A stretch of 64,000 bases of DNA from Progne subis subis (lineage: Eukaryota > Chordata > Aves > Passeriformes > Hirundinidae): contig JAKJHU010000024.1 in NCBI GenBank assembly GCA_022316685.1, positions 8,836,943-8,900,942 of the forward strand, given 5' to 3'. Shown piece by piece: positions 49,522 through 61,756 of this stretch (position 1 is the first letter of the stretch; each line of letters opens with the position of its first letter). Under the pieces are notes generated by a model. It was not told where the DNA came from. It made no database searches and saw nothing but the letters and a program-made list of their open reading frames with translations. The position numbers were made by a program, and so were the translations under genes.

Positions 49522-50816
49522 TTATGATTTAGAATTCAGTCCCATCACCCAGTGGAATAACAGGAGCTCCTCACACCCCAGCCTGGGGTGTTACATAGCT
49601 GAATCTTTAAGCTAGCTTGATGTAGGCCCATCACTCTCTGCCTGCAGTATTACAAAGTCAGCTATGTACTTAGTTTCACGTCTAATTTAAGTCCACATGA
49701 CCAGATATTGCTTGAGAGATCATAGGGACAACCAATGGACTTGAAATAAGACAACAGAGCTTTTGCTTTCGAGACCATTATTCTCAAGTCTGGGAGGAGG
49801 TCTTGCTTAAATTTTCCTGATTAAGACTGTAGTAGATGACATTGGCAGTTGAAAAGGTTGTCAGGTGTCAATAACTGTAAATCTGAAGAACTACTTATTA
49901 CTCTACTGAAGAGAAGTCTCAAGAGCTAATTGATGGGAATTCTAAAGGATTAACTGACTAGTATCAATCACGCACTCAGGTATAAAACCTACTATATTCA
50001 ACAAGTGCCATGAAGAATTGCATTTGTACATCTCAAACATATCTCAGGTACCTGGTCAGAGATTTAAAACTCTGATTACAAGCTTAATCTTTCTAGATAG
50101 TGTAGTTACTGACACTTGGCTCAAGCTCAGGACTCTGTTACACACAGGCTGCTTGCCCTTCTACAACTACTACTTTTTGAGCCAAACACAGCCTACTGTG
50201 TTTCAGAGTCTTTCTGATTGTTTGCTATCATTGTATTGATGATACATTAATATACTTCTTAAGATATTAAGATAATACTTCTGTGTTTTTCTGTGTAGAC
50301 CTAGTTCTTTTGCTGAAATCAGAATAAGAGGTGAAAAGATGACTATCTGAAATACGTTATTTCTGTGCCACTGTGTGCTTCAGTGTCAACAGAAAGGATT
50401 TGGATTACTTGCCCGCTGTTTTCTGTTACTCACCTTGAAAGAAAGAGGAAGGTCGTATGGTCTGTGTCCTCTGCAACCACAGCCTTTTCTAAATGCTGTG
50501 GTGTGTTATGGTAACTTGCTTTTTTCCCTCTTAAAAGTCTCTCTGAAATACATTATAAATACCAATAAAATGTTAGTAGAAAAAAAACACATAAAATTCA
50601 TGTTATTTGTTTTAGACGTCTAAAAGATACAGTCAGTGTAGGAGGCTGGAATTTTTTTACAAGGAGGAGTATTATTTTCACTTTTTAATTTCACATTGAC
50701 CGATATTTTTACTTTGGGTAAAATAAAAGCATACATTTTCCTGAGCCTTTACCAAGATAAATTTTCTGAACACTAGGCATTCCAGGATATATAGCCAACT
50801 CCTCCTGAGAGGCCAA

Positions 50817-51161
50817 CGGATAGATTCGCTTGCTTTGGAATACGGTTTTCTCCGTCTCTCATCAACTCTTGCCTGTGTCAGCAATATGGCGCATCATGGC
50901 CAGAGCAAATCAGAGCTTTAAAACGGACTGGTCATCACCACCTTCTCATGTCTTCTGTCCTATCATGGTTTAAATCAAGGATTGTAGTCAAGAGGAAATA
51001 CTGACCTTTTTGCTCTTTGTACACTGGAGAAAAGGTGGGCACAATGTGCTTGGGGTGCAGCTGTTGCACGTGCCCCAGGGTGGCAGAGATGCCGAGGCAC
51101 TCTGATAGGGTAAGGAATGTTGGAGTGGAAAGTCAGCCGATCGACTCGGTCACCTCTTTCC
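50817..51161. other. CpG-enriched segment (12 CpG in 345 bp), candidate regulatory or exonic island
   Basis: CpG occurs 12 times, including four within 51138-51160, against a background where several hundred bases often hold one or two. It contains a perfect palindrome GCACGTGC (51066-51073) with the E-box CACGTG, and an ATGGCG core (50886-50891), which is the centre of the YY1 motif. Observed CpG retention is direct; a promoter, enhancer or exon role is inference. The density is below a conventional CpG island. Confidence 0.4.
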
Positions 51162-51865
51162 GTTCCTGGTAATGAGTCACTGTAACCATGTTGTTAAATG
51201 AAGTCATCTGTTACCTCTCCTCCAAGCTGTATGATTAATGCATTTCAGAACAAGCAGATCACTGCTTATTATTCCCCAATGTTCTCAGATGCTTCTTTTA
51301 TTTTTCTAGAGGTACCTGAGCCATTTGCTGAGCACTGGGGATGCCAAGTAGACCAGTTGTCTTGCAAAGATGGTGGCTGGTGTGCTATCTGAGCCCCAGT
51401 GCAATCTCTGAACAGTTTATTTATGAATGGGCTGTATTCCTGTACATTTGAAAGAAGGAAAATACTTCAGTTTGGAAATTGACTTAAATATTTAAAACTT
51501 ACAAATACATGTGTTTTTGTATATTACTGTGTACCACTTGGATGACACTGTAGGAGCAAACTATTCTCTCTGCTGAAATTTTGAAGGCATTATTACTTAG
51601 CCCTGCAGTTCTCTCAATTAAGGATGCAAACAAGAAAAATTCCTTTACCCAAACAGGTCTCTATTGCTGTTAACATACAGTTACACAGTATGAGTAGATA
51701 GAGCTTTTGATCCAAGGGCCTCTCAGTATCTTTAGAAAAATATACCACAGTAAGTTAGTAAAAATTCCCATCATAGGACACTTAAGACCTGTGCCTTTCT
51801 TATGGAAGTTTTAACAGCAAAATTGTTTAAAACTTAATTTTATCAGTCTGGATAAAGATGAAGGT

Positions 51866-51943
51866 CGGAGCTGAGCCATCTGAATTTCATTGTAGCCTGT
51901 TATGGAGCCGGGTCTTGTGCGAATGATCTGTAAACCTTCCACG
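51866..51943. other. Small CpG cluster (4 CpG in 77 bp)
   Basis: CpGs at 51866, 51909, 51920 and 51942 lie 700 bp beyond the larger cluster. It may be part of the same locally GC-rich, CpG-retaining zone. No motif or product was recognised. Confidence 0.3.
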
Positions 51944-52684
51944 GATAATCTTCCAGAGGCATTGTGATGTTCTTGAAGAACTTCCAATTTTTCCTTCTCT
52001 TACTGATAGCAATAGACCATTTTTTTACCTTAGGTATGACTATAGCTTTAACTTTGTTTAAACGCTTAGTGAGAAGTTAAATTCCGCTCTACCAGGGAAG
52101 CAATGATTTAAGCTTTCTATTCATTAATTTTCAAAAATTCATTATAACCTTTTCATACTTGTTCACAAAAATGATCGCTCTATAGAATACTTGGTGGCTG
52201 CCACTGCATTTAGGTCATGAAACTTGCTGGTATTATTTAAACTTGTCTGTAGTGCTAAGAAGTGCATACTTCGTCTAATTGCAAGCTACTGTGGAAATGT
52301 ATTCTGAGTTGCTCTTACAACTGCATTTCGTGAGCTGCTGTAAGTTTGAGTCCCCACAACCCAGCCCCAGTGTGTTGATTATGATGTACTTGTCTTAACC
52401 TTCCATTTCCTGTATAGCCAGGCTTTCACAAATGTTCTCCTGGGGAGGCATGTTGTAGTCTGCGAAATCCCTGGCAGATTTTAGTTAATAATGTCCTTCA
52501 CCTTTGCTATATATTCTAGTGAGTTAGTTACAGATGTTGACATTGAATGTATTGCTTTTGGTTTCAGAGTTTCTCCACTTCGAGATGACCAGGACAGTTT
52601 ATATTTTGAGTCATTTTTTTCATCCTCCTTCCAAACTCAAGCAATGGTACCTGCATTAGGTTCACTTGTTTTATGGTATTATGA

Positions 52685-52703
52685 TTTTTTTTTTTTTTTT
52701 TTT
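52685..52703 (+). repeat. Poly-T tract (19 T)
   Basis: Uninterrupted run of T. It interrupts a 120-codon plus-strand frame (52491-52853) with a poly-Phe stretch, supporting the view that the frame is not a gene. Confidence 0.95.
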
Positions 52704-55700
52704 GAAATTCTACAAATAGGCTTACTTATTTTTAATAGATGTGTGGCTCTGGAGTGTTTACGAAAGGTCCAGATGTCCCGTCTGCTTGGACTGCAGAAGA
52801 CTTTGTGTTCTCCTATACAAAACCTGACATTGAACCTTATGGAATTTCTATAGTAATTTTATAGAAAAGACTACTATTTTGGCAACTATTTTTCTCTTAT
52901 GAATATCAAAGCATATTATTTGGGAATTTACAGTGAAAAGTGTGTTTCAAAATATTGTAGCAGTCATTTTTATATTCTTGAAGTTGAGTTCCTAAAGTGA
53001 CTAGCAGCTTTCATACCACATCAAATCAAGCCTGTAGTGCAGTGCAAGCACTGAGTTCTTCTGTGTGACATAGCTAAAGCAAGTCCTCGTGTGTGAGAAA
53101 CAGTCTCTGTGAAGGGCTGCAGTATCAGCATCTGCAGCACTTGGAGGAGTGGACTGTTTTCACAGCCAGAAGAGTGCAAGGGAGGGTCTGAATTATAGTC
53201 CATGTAGCAAAATAACCACCTTCTCCACTGTGAACATTGTGAATATATAATTATTTAGTGACAGCAGATAGTTTAACATTCACCTGCTATTAGCTGGTTA
53301 CTGATTCTGCTGTGCTGACCTGCCTGCTTGGCAAATTGAAAAAAATACAATCAAAACAAAGAAATGGACCTGTCTGTGCTCTGGAAAGGACTTTAGATTT
53401 GTCTCTGACAGTGATCCATGGCAGACACTTGAGATAACAAGTGTCTTCATTTGTCCTACATTAGGAAGGTGTGGGATGATTTTTCTCCCTTACAGTATTC
53501 AATGCATTGATAATACATAATGTTCTGAGACTGGTTTAAGTTTGGAAGAGAGTACTTTATTATTCCTTTAACAGTGCTTTTAAAACTCATTTCTGATAAC
53601 TGGCTTTTTTTGTTTGCTTCAGTAGAAGTTGCATGAGTTTTATATCTTGGAAAGTTTTTTATGCCATGTATGTCCAGTGGCTATAAATGGTACTCAGTAT
53701 TTTGAATTTCCAACTTTTAACTTGATTAAGGGTTTTTTTTGGTTCTTTATCAGGATAGGAAGAACATGATTTACTTTCTCTCCGCCATTCATTAACATGT
53801 TTCCAGCATGTCCTCATCTTGTTCATCTCCCTTCTATAGTAAATAATCTTAGTCTTTTCAGAGCATTCAAAGTCTGATTGTTATTCATTGCAGCTCAGTC
53901 ACCCAACGCTTCTTTTTTCCTTTCTTCTGGCAGCTGTAGATATTACTGGGGTTTCACTTGCTTTTTTTAGGTCTTGCTCTTGGCTTAAAAGGTTCACATT
54001 TTCTATGTTGATGTACATTATTGTTGTCAACAATTAATTTTGGGTCTCTTTGCATAACTGCTTGTGATGTCTCAGCATATCATCGTTGTCCTACTTTGTC
54101 CTGAGATAAATACCCCTGGAGACCCTCTGGACCTCCCAGAGCATTAACAGGCCATGAAATAGAAGAAGCCTTTAGTAGTTAGCCTTTAGCTATACAGAAA
54201 ATTGACCTGAATGCCATACTCATCTTTTTACAAATTTTTACCCCAGCAGTATCTCTTCCTCACCACTTGGCTTCCTTAGTTGCTTCTCCTGAAGAAGCTT
54301 CTCACAGGCTGGCTCTGCCTGCAGTTACCTTGTGTCAGACAGCTTTCCTTGCCTTGCTGTGGTACTGACAGAGCTGTGATCAGTCTCAAGGGATTGAGAC
54401 CTAGTTTCCTATTTGAATCAGTTTACCAAATTCACCTGACCAGATATGTGATGGATGATTCAAGACTCTTAATTCCTTGATCATTCTGAGATTACACTTA
54501 TGCACTGAAGGGACCATATTCCCATGGCCTGGCTCCTTTGGAACAGGACCTTTCTCAAGTAATAGCCTGTCTTTTGTCAGCAGCCCAGCCAATTTATACT
54601 TAAGATCTTCTGGACTTTCAGTGTAATGTCATCATCTGTGCCTGATGACTCATTGTTTTTATAATTATGACTTTGCTGAAGAACCTTTTCCCTGACACCT
54701 CAATTTCCCAAAGTATATCATCCTTATTAGCTTAGCAAAGAGGAAGGAGCTTGGATCATGGCCCCCACCTACAAATCTCTATGACATGCCTGGGAACATT
54801 AAAGCATGCCCTGTTAATGATATTTTCTAATCAACCCAAATTTAGAGATATGATGATCCACCACAAGTAGCAATACTTTCCCCCTCAAATTCTGTCCTTT
54901 TTGTCAGTTTAATAAAAGTACAGCAAGCAGTACATTAAGTCTTTTTCCTACCTTTTCTCAATTTTCCAATTTACATGGTAATTAAATTGGTAACTGTGAC
55001 AAATAAAATTTTATGGATAGATCCCATTTTTGTTCTCATTTTTCATTCAAGAGAAAATTAAAATTTTGGTTGAAAAATCACAACTTTCCACATAAAATAT
55101 GACATCGAAGTTATGAAGTTCAGCTTTCATTCTATTTTCATCCCACAATCACCTGAAAATCTTCCATTTGTTCTGATAAATTTCCTTCTGATATACGTCA
55201 TATATTTATTTTCCCACCTGTGAAATTATTTGTTAGAATTTTCAAGAAAATAAAGGGGAAAAACCCCCTAGTGAATGGGATTTGAAAAGTGCCAAGCTTA
55301 CAATCCAGAGATGGCAGTACCTAGCACCATTAAGGATAACAAGAAGAGTAATTCTCTGGTGGGAACTCTAATAAATGTATTCGCGTGCTGTACTAAAGAA
55401 CACATAAAAATGCATGTGGTATAACAAAATTATTCATAAAGAGAAACGCAAAAGGTTGTCATGCTGAGTGGTTACATGCAGTTATGTGGAGCACTATCAA
55501 GGTTACCACTGGAAGCAGAGTGCTAGGGTGCTCACAGATGCTAACTAGCACAGAGCATAAACTGTTTTTATCTAGAGTGTATAGACAAAGCTGGAGTTGA
55601 AAGGGTGCTAAACCTTTCTACTGATTGTTAATAATTCAGAGCCAAACGGCAATAACAACTCATGTAGGTCAGTGTAACAACCACAGCAACTTTGAGATGT

Positions 55701-55806
55701 TTGATGGAAGGTTTTCAGGCTACATGCTTTACTGCTCTTTCTCCTGGATCCTTTTTGATACACTATGATCATATTCTCACCCTGTGCTTTATAAATAAGC
55801 AACGAA
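52704..55806. other. Unique interval, no gene recognised
   Basis: AT-rich sequence with frames of at most about 76 codons, some of them overlapping the flanking repeats. No repeat family, RNA gene or exon was recognised. Confidence 0.65.
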
Positions 55807-55839
55807 ATGTGTGCATGCATGTGTGTGTATGTGCACACA
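55807..55839 (+). repeat. 33-nt perfect alternating purine-pyrimidine tract (TG/CA rich)
   Basis: Every step from 55807 to 55839 alternates purine and pyrimidine. It is mostly TG and CA with two GC steps inside a GCATGC-type core and one TA step. This is the class of sequence that can adopt Z-DNA under torsional stress. It is a degenerate TG microsatellite by origin. Confidence 0.9.
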
Positions 55840-57346
55840 AATGTTAATGAAAGATATTAAACAAACTGAAATTCTCACTGGAAAAGTTTGCTGTGGAAGC
55901 AGGGAGTTCTTCCTAAGCTGCTACTGTAACACTTCAAACTGTAATATTAGAAAACCAGAGGCTGAAGCTCTGCTCCTATTCCTGAAGTACAAAATGTCTA
56001 GGAAGTGCAGTAATTCAGAGCGTTGGCTAAGTGTTGCTCCAGCAACTCACTGAGCTAAAACATCATTTACCCACAACATCAATATGATCTGAGTTTCATA
56101 CTATCATTTAAACATTTAAACAGCAACAGATTTACAGCACAGACTCGAGATATGGCTGTAACTAATACTGTAACAAAATCAATAGACAAATGTTTTAGAG
56201 AAGGGCAGTCACTGCTGTTCTCGCTGATGTGTGTTTGTGTGCATAGCTCAGTCACACCAACGTGCTTTAAATTCAGCTCATAGGAAGGAGTTTTAAGCTC
56301 AGGGGTTTAAAGCATACAGACTTCTTCAGACCAAAATCATCTCAAGACATGGCTAGGAGTATCAGTGGCTGTGTCTAGAGCCAATAAAAATCTGTGGAAG
56401 TGTTTTTCTACTGAAATTGGCCTTTGGGGATTTGCCTTTAAGATTACATTTTAATTGAAGTAGTGAGCCAGTTCTGCATGTGGTGGAAGCAAGAGAGCTG
56501 CTAATATTAGAGCTCCTCAAGAGCCCTGCAGATTCTGCCAGGTTAGTTAAGATGTTTCTACTGGACTTAGACTTCAAGATGTGGAATGATGAAACAGTTT
56601 GTACTGTTTCATCAGTACCTCAAATCTCCGTAAGTTGATTTTGGGCAAGCTATTAGTGGTCATGGTGCTCAGCTGGGATAGCAACTATTTGCTTTCACAT
56701 TTCGGGTATTTACATCAATCACCATAAGCATTTTGTCACCTCATAACATCCTGGATTTAAAAAAAATACATAGAAACAGGATGAAAGGATGGACAGAATC
56801 TCTGTGACCTGCAGCAAAAAAAAGTCTGTGTAAATATCAAGCATAAAAATTATAATTTGGAGCATTTACCTCCAGAAGTTATAATGTGCTGAACGCCTTT
56901 GATCCACATACCTCAGTCATTAAAGTTACTAAATGGGTTTTTCTTCATATGCAGGTCTTTTACCTTGCATTTATGGGTTTAGAGTGCCAACCTAGAAATA
57001 AAGACTTATATTGATTTTTATTTTGAGGTGAACATAAACTCTAGTATTCAAAGCCTATTTCATGAGAAACCAATTGTCTTTTTCTTTTATTATTTTCCCC
57101 GGATTAGCTGCCCAGGAAGAGAGACAGAAATAGAAATTATTAGGAAAATTTAAGAATTAAAATGTTCTTCTCTCACCCAAACAAGAAATTGCAATGAACA
57201 GTTTTCATGTGAAATAGGGGTTAAAATAATTTGATTTGCTTCTCAATGGAGAGTGTGCATGCAGCTTGAGAGGAGCAAGCAATACCAGGAAGGTAATTTT
57301 AGCTAATGCATTTTAGTCTAGCTTTAGGACTGGCTGAAGGCACATG

Positions 57347-57620
57347 CGTGATCTGTTACTATTGTTCGGCTGACAAGTTGTAACTTGTGAAGTTACAGGA
57401 GCACAATACCTTCAAAGCGGGAGCCTCTCTACCGAGATATTAATCTGAGGTCCTCTTCTAATTGCCGACAGTAATCAGTTTGTTCATGTGGTAGAGGTAT
57501 CTCTTGTTGGCAGAGGACAAAAGGGTTAATGAATTAGTGATGCCAAAAAACAAACCCACATGTTGCATTGGGAAATGTTTCTGCAATAGTGTGTCATTGT
57601 TCGGGTGAGGAAATGTCACG
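57347..57620. other. CpG-retaining segment (7 CpG in 274 bp), candidate conserved noncoding element
   Basis: CpGs occur at 57347, 57367, 57418, 57433, about 57466, 57602 and 57619, the last within an E-box CACGTG. The segment has almost no simple sequence and includes the interlocking inverted repeats at 57373-57396. Retained CpG and sequence complexity suggest but do not show constraint. Confidence 0.3.
57373..57396. repeat. Two interlocking inverted repeats sharing one arm
   Basis: ACAAGTT (57373-57379) pairs with AACTTGT (57382-57388). The overlapping GTAACTT (57380-57386) pairs equally well with AAGTTAC (57390-57396). The two 7-bp hairpins are mutually exclusive. Equivalently, an AAGTT half site appears in alternating orientation three times. 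Confidence 0.85.
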
Positions 57621-59282
57621 TGCAGCTTCAGACTATTTATACTGCCTAAAATCAATTTTGAAAAATGTAAGCACTGGCCACAGTGGGGCCCTAGCAAGGA
57701 TTTGAAATAAACCTCCCAGGAGGAGGATGTAATTATTTTCTCTTAATATCTAAAATATCAGGTTTAAAGGGAGAAGGTAAAAGCATTCATTCAGCACAAG
57801 TGCCTCAGTGTGTTTATTGAATGGAATCACACAGTCTGGAGGCCAGCGCTGTGCTGCCTCACATGCCTGCTATCCCACTAATTTTGCTGGGATTAGAGGG
57901 GGTGTAAATGAGCGCAGAGTTTAGCCACGGGATTCTAAATCCACTTTGGCTGAGAAACCACATGTGGGCATGTGTACACCTCCATGCACAGACACACACA
58001 GTCTGCCTTGCGCCGCTGCAGGTGGAGATTGCTGTGGTATGCTTGTGGGGTGGGGTCCCCATGGCAGGAATGCCAAAAATCTTTTTAATCTTATTCACCT
58101 CAGAGAAGTTATAGCTGGCCTTGACAGTGGTATTTTTGTCTTTGAATTGTACTGCTATTTTTAAAACTAGTTAAATGCACTTAGTTGAAGTAAGCTGTAT
58201 TGCCTTAGTACTTTTCATTGCGTTTGTGTGCTTCCACCTGTCAGCCAGTTTGTCTGTGTTCAAATGAAATAGCCACACACCAGCTTCTTTGAGCAGCAGC
58301 AAATGACCGTGGGGAACTGAACAGGAAGAACTTGTAAACTCTTTGTGCTGCTGAAAAATATCCATGAGTCTTTAATTAAGGAAGATACACTTGGAGAGAC
58401 TGCTATTGATGAAATATTCTTCTTTCCAGCTGCAGAGACACATGTAGAACTGAACTCCGGCCATTTGTATGTGTAAAACCAATGTGAAAGTCCTATCCAG
58501 AAGGTTTTTCAGTTGCTCTGAAGCTCTGTGAGGACTGAAGGTCAGAGTGAGACTTCCTATCTTAAGAATTGCCACAGTATCTTATCTCCTAGTGATAATG
58601 CTTGGTCTTGCAAAGTAGTGGAAATCTCTTGAAAATTATTTCCATTGCTCTTTGCTATCATTAGTGGGGAGCTGGTATTCTGCTCTCAGGAGGACCAACA
58701 AGCATTTGTGTGATGTTAGGGCCATGTCAAAATTAGAGTCAGGGCCTAAGCTCAAATTTTGGATATATCCAGGTAAATCTGAATACCATGTTTTGCTCTG
58801 CGCCCATCTCTGATTTTACTCAGATATGGTAGGAGCAAAACAAAACAAGGCAGGTCAGTCCAAGAGCGGAGATTTAAAAGGAAAGATGTGAGATGGACCG
58901 GAAGGAATGCTGCTGTCTCTGGGCCATATTGTGTCATTGATTTTTAGGCTGATCTCTTAACTGATTCCAATTGGGACTTAGACTTAAAAACTGAGATACA
59001 GTATGGCCTTATGTGATGAAGGGTGAGGGCTTGGGTTTGCTTGCAGCTGCAGTGATGTAAACCTGAGTCACTGCACTCAGCTGGAGTTAGATCACTTGGG
59101 CTGGAAGAGCTTAGGGCCTATTCTTTTGGGGTCAGGGAGAGGACCCACAGCACATCAGCTGCTTCAGAGAATTGGCCCATCTGCACCCTTTCTCCCCTCA
59201 GCTAATCAGATAATTCAAAGCAGTTTGCCTCTCTATGAAAAAAAGGATAAACAAGTATTGAAGTAACCACAGGATAAAGGCA

Positions 59283-59317
59283 CGCACGCAGGCAATTACG
59301 AGAGAGCAGGCGATGCG
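59283..59317. other. Dense CpG patch (5 CpG in 34 bp)
   Basis: CpGs at 59283, 59287, 59299, 59311 and 59316 give the highest local density seen outside the CR1 copy. It is followed by the small inverted repeat GTTACC-CTGT-GGTAAC near 59336-59352. No known motif was recognised. Confidence 0.4.
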
Positions 59318-61720
59318 CTGTAAGTTCACACCCTGTGTTACCCTGTGGTAACTTGTTTGTAAGCTGGCTCTCTCTGAACATCATAGCAGAGAGCAGGCCA
59401 CATCACCATAATCACTGCTTCTCAGAAAATATTTTCAGCCTGTTAAGCTCTTACAAGAAATAAAGAAAAGGGATGGGCTAAAAAAAGTCTTCCTTCTGGG
59501 GATATTTTCCCAAGCTTTTGAAGTAAGAGCAGCCTAACAGTTCTTACTAGTTAGAGTCTAATGTTACTTAAATGTAGTCCAGTTGCTATTCCTAAGATTT
59601 CCAGTTTCTGCTAGAATTTGTTATAGCTGTCAATACGCAAATCACAGTAATAATTACAGTGGTGCCTGCTGATACCTCTGTGGTTAACATTTTTTCATTA
59701 GTTTTATTATAATTCTGTGTTTATTAGGAGTTGTAACTTGGACAGAAATCCTGCTCTTTAAGATGAATTTACTCATATAATTATAAGCTATTTCATATTT
59801 TTAAAATCTAGGTATTTTTAAATTTACAAAATGCCAAAAAATGTATGTTTAAGAATGGTTTATAGTGTAAGAAAGCTTTTTATTATTTTTATTCAATCAT
59901 TTAAAAATCCCATTGTTTGCCAGAATTCCACTCAGACCAACAATGAAACAAGTTAACACCTCAGATGCTGGGACATAATAAACTACAAAATGGCCCCAAG
60001 CATACATTTCTTTCCAGAAATCCTCAAATCTTGACAAATGCATGGAAATATTACTTGGGAACATACTGTGCTGTTGGAGGTACTGAAACCTACAAAACAG
60101 AGAATTAACTTCAGCCTTCAAATATATCTGTGCAACTCAATTGAGTTGCATTCTGATTAATGTTATAATTTGGCCCAGAAAATTTAGGGTAAAGGCTGAA
60201 CCTTTCGGTTAACACATAACTATGCTGAGCCATTGCATGAGTCTCAACCCTCTTTTTTGTCTTACAAATCATTGGCCCTGAAATACCTATTAAAGGCATA
60301 AATGGATAATTTATAGATGAAGGGCCAAATTCACCAGTGCTGGGTCTGGAAGATATAAATAACACTTTCTTGTTTCAGCATGGCTCGTTGCACTCTGCCT
60401 TCCTTTGGTGTTTTCTGATGATGGAAGGAGATTAATTTAATTTGTGGTTGGGATTTCATATGAGCCTCGCTGTTAGCGGTTGCTGAATCAGTGCATTCCT
60501 CTGTTACTCTGGTCATTTGCGTCTTGGCTGTCTAGCACACATTTTGGGCAGCTGTGGTACTTTCATTCCTCTACTGCCACCACTGAACAGGACACTGGGC
60601 TTTGCACAGATCGGTAGAACCTGACATAATTTTGGTTTGAATTGATTCTGGCATTTTGCTTAAATGTGTTACTTCTGATCAGTACTACTAAGTGACTTGA
60701 CTGTCAGTCTCCTAATCAAAACACTGCTTGAACACATATGTTTATTTAGATTAATAATATAATCAACCAATTGTAGGTCAGGAAAAAAGTCTGCTTTAGA
60801 AATCAAAATTGTGTTTTGATTTGGTTATATTGTATTATTTATGGAAAAAATTCCTTTGACCAAAAAAACTATAATAAACTACATGCTACATTAAACCTTA
60901 AAAAATGGACCTGCTTTATGTTGCTTCCGAAGGGCAGATCATAATCCAACAGTATCTGGTCACTGCTGATGGATAAATGGGCACTGTACTTAAAACGCTA
61001 GGGAGCCTTGAGGCAGGAAATGATATTCATTTATAGGTACTGGTGCTTCGTTAGGAAATCATAGCTGTGAACCAAGATTTTACTAGTTCTTGTAATGTAA
61101 AAATCTGATTACTTTGATTCTGTTCATTGGCGACTTTTCAACTAGAGGCTTTAGCTATAAATTTGGACAAAACAGACTGTTCAATTTCAAAGCTACTCCA
61201 GGGGAAAAAACACCTCTGCTGGTGTTTTATATTAAAATTTATGCCATCTATCGTTCTAATAGATTTTCTCTGTGATTTGTCCATGATATCATGAATTCAA
61301 AATGCTATCTTTTTTCCTTGATATTGTGCTTTTTAGAAAAGCAATCCCTTTTCTAGTTCTGTCCTTTGAAGTAGCTCATAGCATGAGAGGTCCAGCATCA
61401 AGAGTATTTAGACTAAACCATGCAGAAACCCCAATGGAAGTCAGCAGGTAAGCACAGCATCAGCTCTTAAAAACTGAAAAACAGACCAAAATGTTTGAGG
61501 ACAAGGGGGAGGTGTCTGAATCCTTTTTATGTATACAAAAGCAAATAGCATTAAGTTTTGCATACCGTGTACTCTGATAATATTAATTAGAAAAAAAAAT
61601 AGTATATTTGGATTAATTTTCTGGAATCCAGGACATCCTATACTTTGGAATAAATTTAATAAGGTTCCTGTAATAATTGCCATGCTGCAGGGATATTACA
61701 GAGCAGGAAGTTACATGCTG

Positions 61721-61756
61721 TATGTGCATATACTGCAGTTTCAGTATATGCATGTA
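61721..61756 (+). repeat. Hairpin-forming inverted repeat, 11 perfect bp (15 with wobbles), 6-nt loop
   Basis: TGCATATACTG (61725-61735) and CAGTATATGCA (61742-61752) are exact reverse complements around CAGTTT. Four more outward pairs are possible (61721-61724 with 61753-61756), two of them G-T wobbles. This is the longest perfect-arm hairpin I found in the window. At 36 nt it is too short for a normal microRNA precursor. Confidence 0.88.

Larger units (their letters stand above)
49522..52684. other. Unique interval with CpG-rich core, no gene established
   Basis: No known gene was recognised. Frames reach about 82 codons. Two CpG-enriched segments (50817-51161 and 51866-51943) stand out from the AT-rich background, and an exon-like segment on the minus strand (50753-50872) is discussed as a finding. 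The stretch at 52491-52853 holds a 120-codon plus-strand frame that crosses a poly-T run and looks spurious. Confidence 0.55.

Noticed and set aside
52491..52853. 120-codon plus-strand frame
   Set aside because: It crosses a 19-T homopolymer and shows no family resemblance or conserved domain.
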